Of a DNA stretch of 64,000 bases, positions 38,798-52,030 are shown in pieces; position 1 is the first letter of the stretch, and every line of letters starts with the position of its first letter. Source of the stretch: Chiua virens (taxonomy: Eukaryota; Basidiomycota; Agaricomycetes; Boletales; Boletaceae); the NCBI GenBank assembly GCA_019787685.1, contig JAHNUO010000008.1:1426001-1490000 (forward strand), in the 5' to 3' direction. Made by a program: the position numbers and the translations under genes. Under the pieces are notes generated by a model. The model did no database searches. It was given only the letters and a program-made list of their open reading frames with translations, and was not told the DNA's origin.

Positions 38798-39481
38798 TCA
38801 AAGTGTAAAGAACTTACGAGATGTGCTATATTCAATCGTCAGGGAGGTCTCGCATGCATGAAGGAAGAAGCTCACGAGCGAGAGGTGTAACACAGACACC
38901 AACTTGCTCGAGATATGAATATGGGGCGGCTTTACAGGAGGTGAGTGATCTGTCCGACACATCTCGAGCTGTTGTATCATTTCACGCACCCCCGTGGAGG
39001 GTCGTCAAGTGAATCACCATACTAGGACGGCCCACGTGCAAATTAACACTAGAGCTATATTTCCTGTACCAAGAAAGTGACACTTAACAACAGCAATCGG
39101 TGCACTCACCACGCATCGATTCTCCAGAAGGGAGTGCGAGATAGACGCAAACACCAAGAAGACACCATAGAACTTGTCGGCTACATTCAGGCTTGGTACA
39201 TACCCTTGATGAACCATGGCTAAGGATTCCTGTCTCCTCTATTAGTAACGTGATGAATGTTTGTCCGATCAAGTGTCTGTGCCGGCTCAGCAGGAAACCA
39301 GCGTTGTGGACTGTCCAGGGAGCACTCCAGATGCATTCCATCTGTGTGACGGCTATTCAGATAGCTACCTCCAGAATGGAGAGATTTAACGGTTAGTTCA
39401 GCGATGGAATAGACAATCGCAAAACAAACATGCTCACTTGGAGATGAAAAAATGGATCCGGAATACTGCCGGTACTGACAT
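38798..39481 (-). CDS. DUF6533-like membrane protein, partial or decaying (copy 3)
   Basis: A likely first exon starts at the ATG at 39481 (MSVPAVFRIHFFIS) with a GTGAGC donor. The hallmark exon follows (MECIWSAPWT, FLLSRHRHLIGQTFITLL, TGILSHGSS) near 39341-39210. Next come a hydrophobic exon ending PSGESMRG near 39115 and one with LICTWAVLVW near 39025. The exon expected to hold the LLVYDYLxTLxxE motif is not clear, and the hallmark has extra residues (LLIEETG). The C-terminal VLNLR motif was not found. It may be a pseudogene or simply diverged. The 3' border is uncertain. Confidence 0.45.
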
Positions 39482-40642
39482 GTGATTTTAAAAAAACGAA
39501 ATTTAACTCAAAAATTTGATCGACTGGGTTGGAAGGTGAAGAACTTGGCGAGGATGTGCGGATACCTGTTCGTCGGGAAGACTACGCATGCAGCATAGAT
39601 ACCTATCCCTGACTCCTGAGACTTGAAAACGAAAGTTCAGCACGACACTGGGCGAGCACCATCAGACCCTGAATTGAACTAACTGGAGCGCCGGTGTCCG
39701 AACCGGGGATAGATGCTGCCAGGCCAGGTCCGAGTTACCGGAGGACCCTGCAGGTGAGTGATGATTGAATTATCAGGGACCCAGGCTGCGCTAGCAGAAT
39801 CATTATGGTTCAAATGACGGGTATTCGGGTCGGATATACATTCTACTGACCTGAGTCACTGAAGAAACTCAGGTTCGACCTCAAGGAAGGGAGTAGAACA
39901 TACTGTGAGGGCCCCCGGCGACCATCTCCGCTACTAAGACATAGAATAAGATACTTATGTGTACATTTATCAAATGTATGACCGCAAAGTACCACTGCCA
40001 GTAGTCTATGCAGCCGCTTCTGCCAGCTGTAGTAACGGTTCGCTCCATCACTGGCAGAACGTCACGGTGCGCGGACATTGAATATTGAACATAATTCCGA
40101 GTCTAATTGGACGCCGCGACACCCTGAGCTTGTCGCTTAGTCGCTGTGGCAGATATTGTCACATTGGTGGTGCGTTCCGTATTGGAAGGACAACAACTTC
40201 ACGCACCTTATTTCCGCAGTGAACACCGCGTATAGGGGTCGAGAAAATGGCGACCTACAACAGGGGCAAGGGTTCCGAGTCTTTCGAACAGACCTGTTAT
40301 CGTCCATCCAATGGCACGTCCCTGGTATCCATCGACAGGAGTCTCTGGCCGGCGCCCAGGGTCGGAAAATAGACTCTGTCGTTGGTGATGGAAGGTTTGT
40401 AACTTTGTTTCCGGAAGACCGCACGTGAGTGCACCTGAGACTTACGACGCACACCGCATTCCATGACCAAGAACAGGGAAAAAAAAGAGCAAAAAAAAAG
40501 TCTTTCATTCGCATAACGAAAAGGGAATACAGATCAGGCGTAAAACATCCAAACCGTGAAATGATGATGGCATACAAGGACAGGGTGCCAGGAACGGGGA
40601 CGAATTGAGTCGACGAGGTGTGGGGGCGGAGGAATAGCCTCC
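39482..40642. other. Spacer downstream of the Rho GEF gene
   Basis: Contains the 3' flank of the Rho GEF (-) and the upstream region of DUF6533 copy 3 (-). The frames at 40137-40652 (-) and 40156-40428 (+) overlap each other and have no domains. No supported gene. Confidence 0.35.
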
Positions 40643-43600
40643 TCAGTTCCATGAATTTGTAACCATCATACTTGGCGAGTGCGGTGGCGAAGCCGACTGT
40701 TGAAAATACGCAGACTGGGATGGGGACGCCAATGAACCAGGCGGGTACAAAGGCACCGTTGGCACGAGCTCAAAGACATGCTGTGCAATCGCGCGCGGTC
40801 GACCCGGTTGTCCGGTCTGTCCCAAAGGCTCCGGTGCGGACATGACAGCGTGTATGCGAGGATCGAGATTCATAGGTTGGTGGGGACCTTCTGCGGCTGT
40901 CGTGGCTGCTGTGCCAGACGTGCCACGGCCATCCCAGATACACCGAATCTCGTTTCCGGGAATAATCTGGGCAAGAAGACCGGTTGAGACGTGTCTCACT
41001 TCGATGAATCGCGAGTCAAAAAGGAGGATGTATGGCCAGTGCATGGCCACACGCTCTGCGGTTCCCTCCCATTCGATCGTTCCCGTAGGACGACTGGGTG
41101 CTCCGTGTTTGTTCACATAAATGCCGAATTCTATAGCCAAGTGAATAGTTGAATGGACGGATGCAATGATACCTTACCATCATAACATAGCAGGAACTCG
41201 TTTTCGACACGGAACATACCCATTGGCTTACACGATTCACAGCGCCTTGCCAACCGCTCGTGACCGTCGTCGCGGAGCGGAATCGTCACACTTTTGAAAC
41301 TAAAGACCACAATATCAGTGAGTTATATCTTTGGTGTTAGTAGTGTAACATACTCGGTAAGATCCATGATTTCAAAACCTTTAGTGCAAAGAATCGCGAT
41401 TTTGGCTTTCAAAAAGACCAGGTCGAATGATTCGGAGGGAAGGAAGAATTCCTAGAAGGGAATGCTCAGTTGCAATGGGATCAGTACGTACTCGTACACA
41501 CCCTGTACAAACGGAACCACTCAGACCGAGCAGGTCGTATACCGAACCTCGACGTGAATGAAGCAGGTGCCTTGGATCGTTCGTTGATTTTCTCGACGAC
41601 GGGTTCAAGGACACGGAAGACACTGTCAAGCTGCGAGAAGGTCAACAAGGGACTTGTATTTATGGAAAGAACCTACCCCCTTCTTCTTCATGTAGATAAC
41701 CAAGGTCCGACCGCCTTGGTTACCGACACTGAAGAAGTGGACATCTCGCGTGCCATTGACTCGCTGAGGAGTCTGTGATGTATGCGCGCTTTGCAGCGAC
41801 GACGGAACGAGCGCTTCAATGTGATAGGCGAATAGGGCCTAACCAAGCGTCCACTCAATTTCCTGCCAGGCTACAACATGTAACAACTCACCTTGTCTGC
41901 CAGGACGAGGAACATCCCAAAGTCTTCCAACATTGCACACTGTGTGACCATCTTAAGGTGTAGCACACGACGCATAGCTGACGCAACATCGAAGTTAGAT
42001 CTACGACCATCCGCAACCAGAAAACTTACATCGAGAGTCGTGTCTGAAGCCGATCCACACGCCTTCTGCACATCCGATCGCGACCAGCGCCCTTCCATCG
42101 GTGGTATCTGCAAATGGTGAGCGGTGAAAAGCCCACAACCACACTAGGCACAAAACACCCACTAAACGGCACAGAGCATGTCACCTTTCCAGTAAACGAG
42201 TTCTCGTGGTTCCATGAAGGCGTAGTTGCGCTCGCCGAGATTGCAGGAACGAAGAAGGTATCCGTGCTGAGGGGCTCCATCTCAAATACCTTGTTAGACT
42301 CTTGAACGACCTTGCGCAACCCAATCGCTTCTTCCAACTTTTGTTTCCACTCCGCCCGTGCCTGAGGACTCTCCGTGAACAGTGTGTATAGACCACCTAG
42401 CCTGCCGCTGTAGTGAATTGTGCAAGGATAGACAAGCCGAGAGTCCACCGCGCTATCAGGCGCGCCGCTACCTGGTGTCGTAGGTCCGCCAGGATCGCCA
42501 TGTCTGTTACCAAGTCCTAGGCGCAGGATACCCGTGCTTCGTTGCGTCGGTGGATCCAGGAAACTGGTAAGATTGAGGAGGTCCAGAGGGATAGGCTAAG
42601 AAAACTGTTAGCTGAACTTTGGACTAAGCGAGAATGACTAACCCTGCGGTTAACGTAAAATTTCGATACACCATCCCTCTCCTTCGGCTTCGTCATGACC
42701 ACTAGACAGAGTCCGTCAAAACAAAAGAAGGGGCAGATAATGACGACTCACGATAATTATCGAACAAAAGGACAAAGAGTTCAGTCCATCCATTCCATTC
42801 GAAACCAGTCTCCGGCTGTCTCAACAATTTGCCAGCATGGACGAGTGACCGGTTTTCATTCAGCAAATCCATATCCTTTGAAGCATGCCCGTCAACACCT
42901 GACTGGTTTTAATGTTGTCACTGTACTCACCACCGACTCTCCTGGCTTGAATATGATATTTGAATTGTAGCACCACAGTTGCACCTTTTGCTTCGCCGAC
43001 TCAACGCCCGGCTCGCTGTCTTTTCCAAGCGCCTTGATGATCTCGAGTACCTGTGGAATGGCTTCACGATCCTCGTGTCCACCCGGGGTCTCGTCATAGA
43101 TGCCTTTCAGAAGCAATTCGTATCGCAAAAGTCGGGGTATGGGACGATAGATGAAGTTCTTCATCTCTAGACGGCGTGCATCTGGATGACGCGTACATTG
43201 CTGGATAAGAGGTCAGTGCTTTAGAAAAGAAAATAGTAAACGTGGTCCATACCTCGACAAACGTTTTGAACTCATAATTGGTAGCCACCTCATCGTCTAT
43301 CCGATACGCTGCAATCGGGTAGTTCGGGATATACTCCATGTAAGCTTCCCTGAAACTCAAGGCAGCATCAAACACTGGCGCGGTGATACTCTTGATCGAG
43401 GGATGTTCCTCCCGCTGGAGCTCGTGCAGGTTATCAAGTAACTTGCGGTGATGACCGAATATCTCTGCAAAATTGTGGAACACGTCTGTGATGAAGTTCT
43501 CCAATCTCTCCCGTGGAATGATGGGGGGGTCTTGTGTCCGTAATGGCTGAATGTACATCTAGCAGAGTGAAACGCTCAGAAATGAGTATGCAAACCATGG

Positions 43601-46600
43601 AATGATCACCTCGTACAATTTCAATGTTTTCCAGATCCTTCACGTATCCCATCTCACCCTTGATCAACTCAAAGATGATCCTGAAAACGTGATTCAGTTC
43701 AATTTCCTCTTCTAGCGGACGAAGTCCTCACGCCTGGCGTTTGGCCTCGGATTTACTCAAGCCCTCTCTCAGTTCAGTAGGGACCAGGTCGTGCCATTCC
43801 CACTTTGCGCTGGGTCCTTTACCCATGGCAGTCTGGAACGTGCGTAGCTGAGCGACGTTCTGTAGATCCTTGATGGCATGAATAGCTTCTGCAAGATAAT
43901 ACGCGTCCGGATTGCCCTCGGTTGTTTCTTTCATAATCGCCTCCAGAGCAAGAGGATACTTTTGGAGATGTTCCGAAGGTCGCGACAGGAAATGCTTCAA
44001 ATCCAGTCGTCTCGACTCTTGCTGCTTCACGGACTGGCGGGAGCATTCCTACAAATCGAACAGAACACACATTAACTACAGTCACGAAGGCTCGGCGGCA
44101 AGTAGTTGAATATCACCACGAACCTCGAGGAAAAGTCTCAGATTGGCATTCGCTTCAATCTCTTCCTTGAATCGCTTTTCAGCCAAAGGAAGATGTGCGA
44201 TATAAGTTGGGTATGCGTATCGGAAGCTTCGAGCAGCCTCGACGAAAACATCCCCGATTCTCTGAATGATCGGAGATTGCTCTCGCTGGCGAACGTACAT
44301 CGCTTCCAAAAGTCGTTTGTTACATTCTCGGAGATCAAGGATATTACCGAAGACTTCCTCGATCAACTCATCTAGTTGAGCAACAGGCATGATATGGGTT
44401 GCGCGACGGAGGGGGCGGATGTAAAGCTAACCACCTATGAGTAAAAAATCGAGAAGTGGTCATGATGGCAACGTACGGTTTCGACCGAGCCAAGGTCTTG
44501 AACATACTGTTCTTCCTGGCTGATCGTTTTGTGGATGATCCTTTGCGAAATACATGAGCAAAAAGCTGCGCCGACGTGGTGAATACAAACGTTTGGCGAT
44601 GAACCTCGCTCTCTGGAAGACTCCGAAGAATCGTAGGATCAACTGTATTCAACCAATCTGCGGTCTAGCACAGCACGTAAGCAGCAGTTCCCAAACTCAA
44701 CCACTGTCTGTCGACTCACATGAGGGGTAACGTCTGGTTCAGGTGCCGGGGTGACATCCGTTACCATGGTGGCCTGAAACAAGCTCAAATTGCGTCATGG
44801 ATACAATTGAAAAACTCACGCGTCTTCGTGGACAAACCCACGAATAACATGGGTCTTCCTCGCTACACGTCGATGTGTAGCACTTGGTGAGCATGGTGAT
44901 CACAGCTGTTGGAAGTTCTTCTCTTTCTCTCTGGGACTCTGAACCACCCTCGAGATCATCCAGGAACATATACACGTCCTCGACTCCATCCTGCAGTGGC
45001 TTGTCGCCCCACTCGACCTCATAAAAGAAAAGTTGAGATTGAAGGCTGCGCGCTACCTGTAATGCTGCGCGCCTGTCTGCCGTAGAAACACCGTGGTTAA
45101 TCAATAGCTCTCGTTGAATTTGTGATTGGATCGTCGACTGTGAATTGATTGTGATAATCTGAAGGGCAAGTATTGAGAACGGTATCACGTACGACGATGT
45201 CTTTCCCGGTAAAGGCACGGGGATAAGGGATACTGCTCTTGACATGGGTACCTCTCGGGACTTTGTCGCGTAGTCTGACAGCAAGATGAGAGAGTAGACT
45301 GAAATTGACAAAACGGTCTGGGTCTGGGTCGTCGCTTTCCGTAAAGTAATCTTCATCTTCATCTTCGGCTTCAACCAATGCTCCACCGGAGCCGCCAGCA
45401 GCAGCGTAGTCACTTTGTCGGGAGGGGTCGAACGAGTCCGTACTCGGGTCTTGGATGCCATAACCATTTGAGGAATCGTCGTATGTTCCGGGGTATCCCA
45501 TTGAAGAGGGTCCAGGAGCCGAAAACGTATAGGTGCCGGTTGAAATATCTCTCATGGGCACTACTGGTCCAACTTTGGGTGGCTGATAATCGCTGTAAGT
45601 AGTAGCCGTAGTGGTGGCTGACGGGTTCCGTGCCAATAGGTCTGTTTGCGCTGACGAAACTGTTGAGCCTACTGAAGTCGTGCGACCCACAGTAACATCC
45701 GCATCTTGTGAGGACAGCTACGTCAGCGCTACTAGACCAGGTAGTCGACTAGACGACCTTACGGTTTATGAAGTCGGTTGATTGAGAATACTGCGGATGA
45801 AGGTCCTTGATGCGTGGGTTTAATGGTGCACTTGCGTTGTTGTCTGGATGGGGACGCGCATTGACCTGCGGGTACCCGTCCGTGTATCTTAATTGACCAG
45901 ACAGTTGTTGTTGATGAGTCGGACGTCTCGCGAGCTCCTCTCCAGCGTACATCTCAAGTATATTCTCGTCATAATGGCCATTGAGACCGGGGATCGTTGG
46001 TGCTGAAGCCCCCTGAGGTCGTGCGGAGGTTTTACGGGTCAGATGATCACGGATATCGTCTGCGCCTGGACTACTGCCATTAGAATGGGTAGGCACAGCT
46101 GGGACTGGTTTGTAGATATTGGGGCCGACTTCAGAATGGGCAGCTACACTGGGTTTGCCGGACGTCGGTGAGGTTGCCGATCCGGTCGAGCCTCGGCTAC
46201 CAATGAAGCCAGGGGATTGGGGGAAGGGTGCTTGTGGTAACTGACGACGACTAAAGATGAAGACGTGAGTGTGACAGAAAAACGGTTGCGAGGCGGCATA
46301 CCCATCGACATTTGCCGTTCCTGGGCGAGACGCGGTGGGCAAAGCTTGAGGAACTTCACCAAGATGGGGATCTGTGGGGCTAGAGACCGGGGGAGGGACG
46401 GGGCCGGGAGGAAGAGGTAATGGCCTCAGTCGCCGTTGGGTGGGGGAAACTGTAGCCTCGACCTTGGAGCGAACTTCAGGAGTATGGGGAGGTTGTTCTG
46501 ATAAGGTTCACAGTTTGCGCGACGGGGCAGAAAGGGCGATACGTACGTGGAATGCGAGGAGGGGAACTTCTTGCTGGTGCAAGCAGAGGTGGACCAGTCG

Positions 46601-46778
46601 GATCTGGGTCTGCGCGGAAAGTGCTGGGGTAGTGGTCTCTTGGGTTGGGAGAGACAGGGGAATGCTCCGTGGGCGATGTTGATTCTTCATCGAATATGCG
46701 CCAGACTTCGTCGTAGAGATGTTGAAGATCCTCATCGCCAGGTGGAGGTGGTCTAGGGTTGGATGGAAGTGCAGACAT
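40643..46778 (-). CDS. Rho GTPase exchange factor, DEP-DH-DH-PH-CNH (Rom2/Rgf type)
   Basis: Guanine nucleotide exchange factor for Rho-type GTPases; fungal relatives activate Rho1 in the cell wall integrity pathway at the cortex. The start MSALPSNPRPPPPGDEDLQ is at 46778. A long Pro/Ser-rich N-terminus runs to about 45.4 kb. A DEP-like domain follows at about 45330-44830 (SLLSHLAVRLRDKVPRG, FTGKDIV, VARSLQSQLFFYEVEW). A first DH-like unit lies at about 44540-43740 (ISQEEQYVQDLGSVET, LYIRPLRR, LFLE, RRLDLKHFLSRPSEHLQKYPL). A second DH unit lies at about 43700-42900 (IKGEMGYVKDLENIEI, MYIQPLR, RRLEMKNFIYRPIPRLLRY, ELLLKGI). A PH region lies near 42700-42180 and a CNH region from about 42100 to 40900. 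The stop is at 40643. There are many short introns and not all junctions were fixed. Two DH units in one chain are unusual for this family. Confidence 0.8.
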
Positions 46779-47215
46779 GATGGGGGGGTTAATTACGGCG
46801 CTGCAGAAACTGGATTTTCTGGGAGATCCCTGCAGTTGAACACCGTGTTGACGCGCCTAATGTGCTCGACGACGAGGACGACGACGACGAGACGAGTTTA
46901 GAGCGATCTCGATGCGGTGAGTGTTGTGGGTAGACAAGCCAAGACGACCGCCGCAGCCCGTCAATTCACACCGGACTCGGCCGTTGACGATAGCCGACTC
47001 AACTACGGCACCTCATCTCTCGACCTCCTAGTTGGCGGCGAACATCATTGAACGATCCTGTAATGTCTACATCCAACGACCATCTTGTACAAACCAGTTG
47101 CTGGTGCTCAGTGTCGGAGACGCGGTCGGCGACATCCCCGGTCGCCCGGGACCGGTCCCTAGACAGGCATGCATAGCTGAAGCTTACCATCTGATCGGCC
47201 ACCTGATTATCAGCT
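46779..47215. promoter_or_regulatory. Shared divergent promoter region
   Basis: These 437 bases separate the start of the Rho GEF (-) from the start of the methyltransferase (+), so both promoters must lie here. It includes repeated GACGACGA motifs near 46870-46895. No TATA box is obvious on either strand. Confidence 0.45.
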
Positions 47216-48830
47216 ATGACGAACCTGAGAGTACCCAAATTGACCTCGTCTGTGCACGACATCAGCACTGAGAAACCTCCTTTTGGCTCAAGGTGAGCAA
47301 CCAGTCATGCTCGTCGCACTCGTTACTGCCCAGCGACGACATAGATTCTTGACAGAGGATGCGGACGTATGGACCCAGAATGCCTGGGACCATGTCCCTC
47401 CCCCCGACGATCAGGCCGCAACCATCGCGCCCGCTCTTCAAAGACAGCGACTTGCTCCTGTCCCCGACGAAGAGAAAGAAAAATACAACTCGAAACCTGC
47501 AAAATACTGGTACGAACATGATTCATGGACGTCGAATTCGCGTCGTGACATTGGCACGAAAGGGACAATTTTTACAAGACGAATGCAGACAACTTTTTTC
47601 GTGACAGAAAATGGTATGCTATACTCCGTGGATGACCGCAGTCTCGCCTCATTCTGGCTTAGGCTGCACTTGGAATTCCCAGATCTAGTGGCTGCCGCCG
47701 AGCCTGAGGTATGCAACCTCCTCGATTATTCTGTACCTATGCCAACTTGACCAGGCAGGGGAGATTACTATTTGCGAAATCGGGTGTGGTGAGGCATCAG
47801 CACAGATTGTCGCCCAGCGTTTGCTCTGACCCGCTCAGTCCAGGTGCCGGAAACGCCGCGTTCCCCTTACTTTCCGCAAACAAAAACCCTCAACTTACGA
47901 TCCGGGCATACGACTACTCCTCGCATGCAGTCAAGCTAGTACAGGCACGTATCTTCGTTTCCGTTTTCCAATCCCTAGCATACAACCTATCTACAGAACA
48001 ATCCCCTATATAGTAATCCGCCCATCGGCTCAATTCATTCCGCGGTATGGGATATTACCTCCGAAAACACACTCCCACCGGGCGTGGCGTCAGCAACGGT
48101 CGACATCGTTCTCTGTGTCTTCGTCCTGAGCGCACTTCACCCTGACGAATGGGGGAAAGCAATCGCCAACATCCACCGCGTACGTCTCCGCATACACCCG
48201 CCCGCGTCATTCATCTCTTTTGGTAGATGTTAAAACCAGACGGGGTCGTCCTCGTCCGCGACTACGGGCGGTACGATCTCACCCAGCTCCGTTTCAAATC
48301 CGGTAGAATGCTTGACGAAAACTTTTATATCCGCGGAGACAAGACGCGCGTCTACTTTTTCGAGTTGGGTACGTTCTCGTCGCCATATTGGTTACTGCCG
48401 CCTACCGATCTACTGAATAGACGAACTCGCGTTGATGTTCACCGGCGGTCGCGCGTCGTCGTCGGACAAGACGATTCGAACGACAGAAGAAGTAACGGAC
48501 GCGGAGGAGGATCCTGAGACGTCTGTTTCGAGTCCGCCATCCCACACCCCACCCTTGAGCGACGCTGTCTCGCCTGCACCGGTTTCTCAACTATCAGCGG
48601 ATCAATCGGCTGAGGGTCCAGCCGCCGTCACCCCACTGGCAGTCATCCATCCTAATCTCCTCGCTCCCCTCTCGTCCTGCCCTCTGTTTACTATCGAACA
48701 ATTGGGGGTAGATCGAAGACTGCTCGTGAATAGGAAAAGGCAACTGAAGATGTACAGAGTATGGATGCAGGGCAAATTCAGAAAGCTCACCTCCATACAA
48801 CCGGACATGGAGTCATCTGGTACAACGTAG
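47216..48830 (+). CDS. TRM140: tRNA N3-methylcytidine methyltransferase (ABP140/METTL2/6 type)
   Basis: SAM-dependent enzyme of the family that makes m3C at position 32 of some tRNAs. Exons join in frame: 47216-47292 (start [13 protein letters not shown], then KPPFGSR), 47345-47509, 47563-47613, 47663-47708, 47755-47788, 47844-47944, 47997-48179, 48227-48368, 48421-48830. Motifs: FLTEDADVW and [35 protein letters not shown] motif [61 protein letters not shown], and FFELDELALMF. The intron at 47945-47996 is best read as GC-AG (donor CAG|GCACGT), because the GT alternative deletes two conserved residues. The C-terminal part (about 48450-48700) has a Ser/Pro-rich insert before the conserved [13 protein letters not shown] motif. 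No actin-binding N-terminal extension like yeast Abp140 is present. Confidence 0.88.
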
Positions 48831-48930
48831 TAGAAATGATGCAGAATGGGAATATATGGGTTCATCATAGATACACTAAAGCTGACTTGCAGGGTAAGGC
48901 TACAAATCTTGCCACGCGCCAAAGACAACC

Positions 48931-51900
48931 CTACAAGAAATCCACAGCACGTTTCCGTCCCCGCTGTGGTCCAGTCACATCTGAATCATCCTCCATAACA
49001 GCAGGTCCATCCAAAGATCTCTCAGCAGGAAGATTCTTCACGATATCCGGCGGTGGTTTCTCCACCCACACGTCCTCCTCTCCATGCTCTCTGTGTTTCT
49101 TCCGTTTCTTCTTCGGACGATCCCGTTCCTTGGTCTCCCGCCGGGCCAGTATGGACAGCGATTCGCCCCCGTCGTCGTCGACGTCAAACGACACCAGCGG
49201 ACCCGTCTTGGATTTCTTGCTCTTCTTCTCCTTTACAGCAGACTCTTTCCCATTTCTGTTCCCGTTGCCAGAATGTGAATGTGCGTCCCGGGGGACAAAC
49301 GTCGGTTTGAACGTCGACAGATCCACCCTTTCGTTCGCAACGACACCTTGATTCGTGTCCTTTGACGCGGCCAAAGGGAGGGTCGATGTCGCCGTCGTGA
49401 GCGACGAGGTCGAGGGCTGTGACGGTGTCAGCGCCTCGACACCATCGTCCTTGGGCTCGGCCGGTTCCTCCTCCTCGCTATCTTCATCGTCGCTCGCAAA
49501 GATGGCTTTAAAAATATCCATGGGGGGCCGCTCATAAGTGAGAATATCCTCCCCTTGACCATCATCGTCTCCCAACCCAATGTTCGCCAAGTCCCGCTTG
49601 CCACGCGGGACGGACGGACCGAGCGGTTCTTCCGCAACCCCGCCGGTCGCAGCGTCTTGGCCACCCGTCGCGTCCATGCCTGCATTCGACACATCTGCAG
49701 ACGTCGACGCCTCTGGCGTATCCAGGTGCACATCCTGGTTGGGATCCTTGAGGCCGAATCGTTTGCACAGGAGACGTGCGGGTTGCCAGGGTTTCACCTC
49801 TCTCGTCATCGGCCCGTACATGCCCAGTCTGGCAGCGTGTACCTTGGGGTCTTCTTCCTTCTTTTCTTCCTGCTCTTCTGCTGGCTCCTGGTCTGGCCCC
49901 TTGGATGTTGGTTCGGCACTCGGCGTGTGTAGTCCCTCGATGATTTTGGGACCCGACTCGACGACAGCAGCGCTCGTAAACCGTCCTGCCATCGCGCCAG
50001 AGACGGGACGAAAGAGCGCGGCAGCCTTGGCGAATTCACTCATCTCGCGTGCATATGTCTCTGGCGTCTGACTCGGCAGACGTGCAGGTATAGAGACACC
50101 AGAACCGGGTTCGGCGTGTGCGCGTAGATAGGCAACATAACGGGATTGCTTATCGGGATTGGAAGTAAATGGCTGGAATCCTTGCAGCGCGGCCTGTGCC
50201 ACGTGTGATTCGGTGTGGGGGATATAGGGTCCTTGGGATGGGGTTGCTTGTGCTGTCGTCGTGTCAATCGTGGGAGGACAAGCGGTGTGACTGGCTGCAA
50301 TATTTTTGATTCGCTCTTGGTCTTTCTTCGATATGTATTCAAAGACGGAGCGCGGCGCGGATGGAAGTGGCGTCTCTCCTAGTGCAGTACCTCGCTGAGC
50401 AATGATTCAGTATGCAAACGTCACATTGTTCGAAATACACGAACCTGATCAGCAGATATCCCAATCTTCCACTGGGTGTGCGTTTGAGGTTGACCAGGTG
50501 CAGGGAACCGTGGTATGTTTTCCTTCCCGCTAAGCGTTGCTCGTTCCTGCGCCCAAAGTGCCTTTGGGTTGGGTTTCCACCCCTTGGGTATGTCGGGAGA
50601 AGGGAACCTGAATGGGTCAGCGTGTCGAAAGGCGACGTTCGCTCCACAATCAGCTTACCACATGTCTTCTGCGACTGGCTTCTCCGAAAGCCTAAACCCA
50701 GAGAGTACAGGTCGTCCGTCACGGAACACACCAGCGCCACTTGCGTTCGTCTGAAATACGTGAATACCTGTCGACCCCGGAAAAAATGGGGTAGCTTACC
50801 ATTGGTACAGGGACAGTCGTCCTGCTAGGTTTAGACCCACGACCTCCAACAAGGACATGTTCTTCATCATGCATATCGTTGATGTCGAAAGCGTGTCGGC
50901 TTCTTCCATGACCTACGTTGTGATCATAGACGTCCAAATCATCTTCATCCGCATCGTTCGAAGCGCCAAGTCCGAAACCGCCTTAGGAGCCAGTATAAGG
51001 AATCACACGTCCAATGGAAGACTGTAGTTACATACCTGCCAGCTGTGGTCCTGCGGTGGCATGCGTTTGTTGACCGTGGATCCCCAAGCTTGCATGGAGT
51101 CCGAGAGATTTATTATATCCAAGGCCATGAAAATCATCTTTGCGAGGAACGACGATCGGTGGGGTATCTTTTGGCGCATAGGTATGTTTCTTGGCTTCTT
51201 CGTCGACATCCGGTCCCGTCCTATCAGGATCACGTCCATGCTGAATCTCGCGTTGTCGCCACGTCACTCTGGGACCTATACCCTGACCCGGTTTCCAACC
51301 CATCTTCTTCAAGATCCGTCCTCCCATCGAATCTTTTGATGCAGGCGACATGGCTTGTTCGAGCGCAAGGGTGATGGGACTGCCATGATGTAGTGAGACA
51401 GGATACGCGAGCAAGTCAAGCACGACGCACTCTTTCTGGCCGTCGTCTACGGCTGCCTTGGAAGCCCTCTCAGCTTCAGTACCCCCGAGGATATCCATCT
51501 GATCGAGTTCGCTGACAAGCTTTTGGTCCGCACGGAACTCGGCGAGATCCTCTTCGTCCATAAAGTCCTCCGGTCTCGCCGTCCGTGCCTTGCTACGATC
51601 CGATCTCGACGACACGAATGTCGAGGGTGCCCATCCTAGAAACGAGGTCGTACACTAGTCATAACTAAAAACAAACGACCAGACGAACCTTCCTTGGAAC
51701 CAACCGTGTTGAAGTAGCCAGCAGAGAAACCACCAGTGAACGCCCCGTGCAATCTTCTTCGGCCCTTTTCATCTCTCACCTAGAAGCGACTCATCAGATT
51801 AATAGCCCACGGGAGAGTAGCAACTGACTTCTTGCTTCCAAAGTGGTACGAACTCGCCTATATCTTTGGACTTGTCGAGAGGCGGAAGGGGTGTACCAAT

Positions 51901-52030
51901 CTAGAGGAGTGTGAGTGGTACGAGTGGGGAAAGAACGGGGGTGTACCAAGCAGAAGTTCTCGTTAACTTTCCTGCTCGACGTATCGACGCCCAAGTCACC
52001 AAGTTTGCGTTTCAGCCTCGTAGAGCTCAT
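48931..52030 (-). CDS. G-patch domain protein, GPATCH1/TGH-like
   Basis: Nuclear RNA-processing protein of the GPATCH1 (DUF1604 plus G-patch) family, associated with the spliceosome. The start [16 protein letters not shown] is at 52030. A conserved N-terminal segment ([37 protein letters not shown]) runs to about 51690. MDEEDLAEF follows near 51560. The G-patch itself is near 51340-51280 ([21 protein letters not shown]). Further on are [11 protein letters not shown], a SURP-like or TGH-specific central region ([15 protein letters not shown] near 50355), [12 protein letters not shown] and [22 protein letters not shown] near 49830-49750. A charged acidic and basic C-terminus ends [10 protein letters not shown] with its stop at 48931. 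Four or five introns occur in the first half, and one long exon covers about 50390-48931. The gene converges on TRM140 with 100 bases between stops. Confidence 0.85.

Noticed and set aside
39690..39730. T-arm-like sequence around CCGGTTCGGACACCGG read on the minus strand.
   Set aside because: The loop lacks the conserved A and no D-arm, anticodon arm or acceptor stem could be paired around it. Not called a tRNA.
40137..40652. 171-residue minus-strand frame just past the Rho GEF stop.
   Set aside because: It overlaps the Rho GEF 3' end in another frame, has no domain and includes low-complexity A/T runs. Most likely 3' untranslated sequence.
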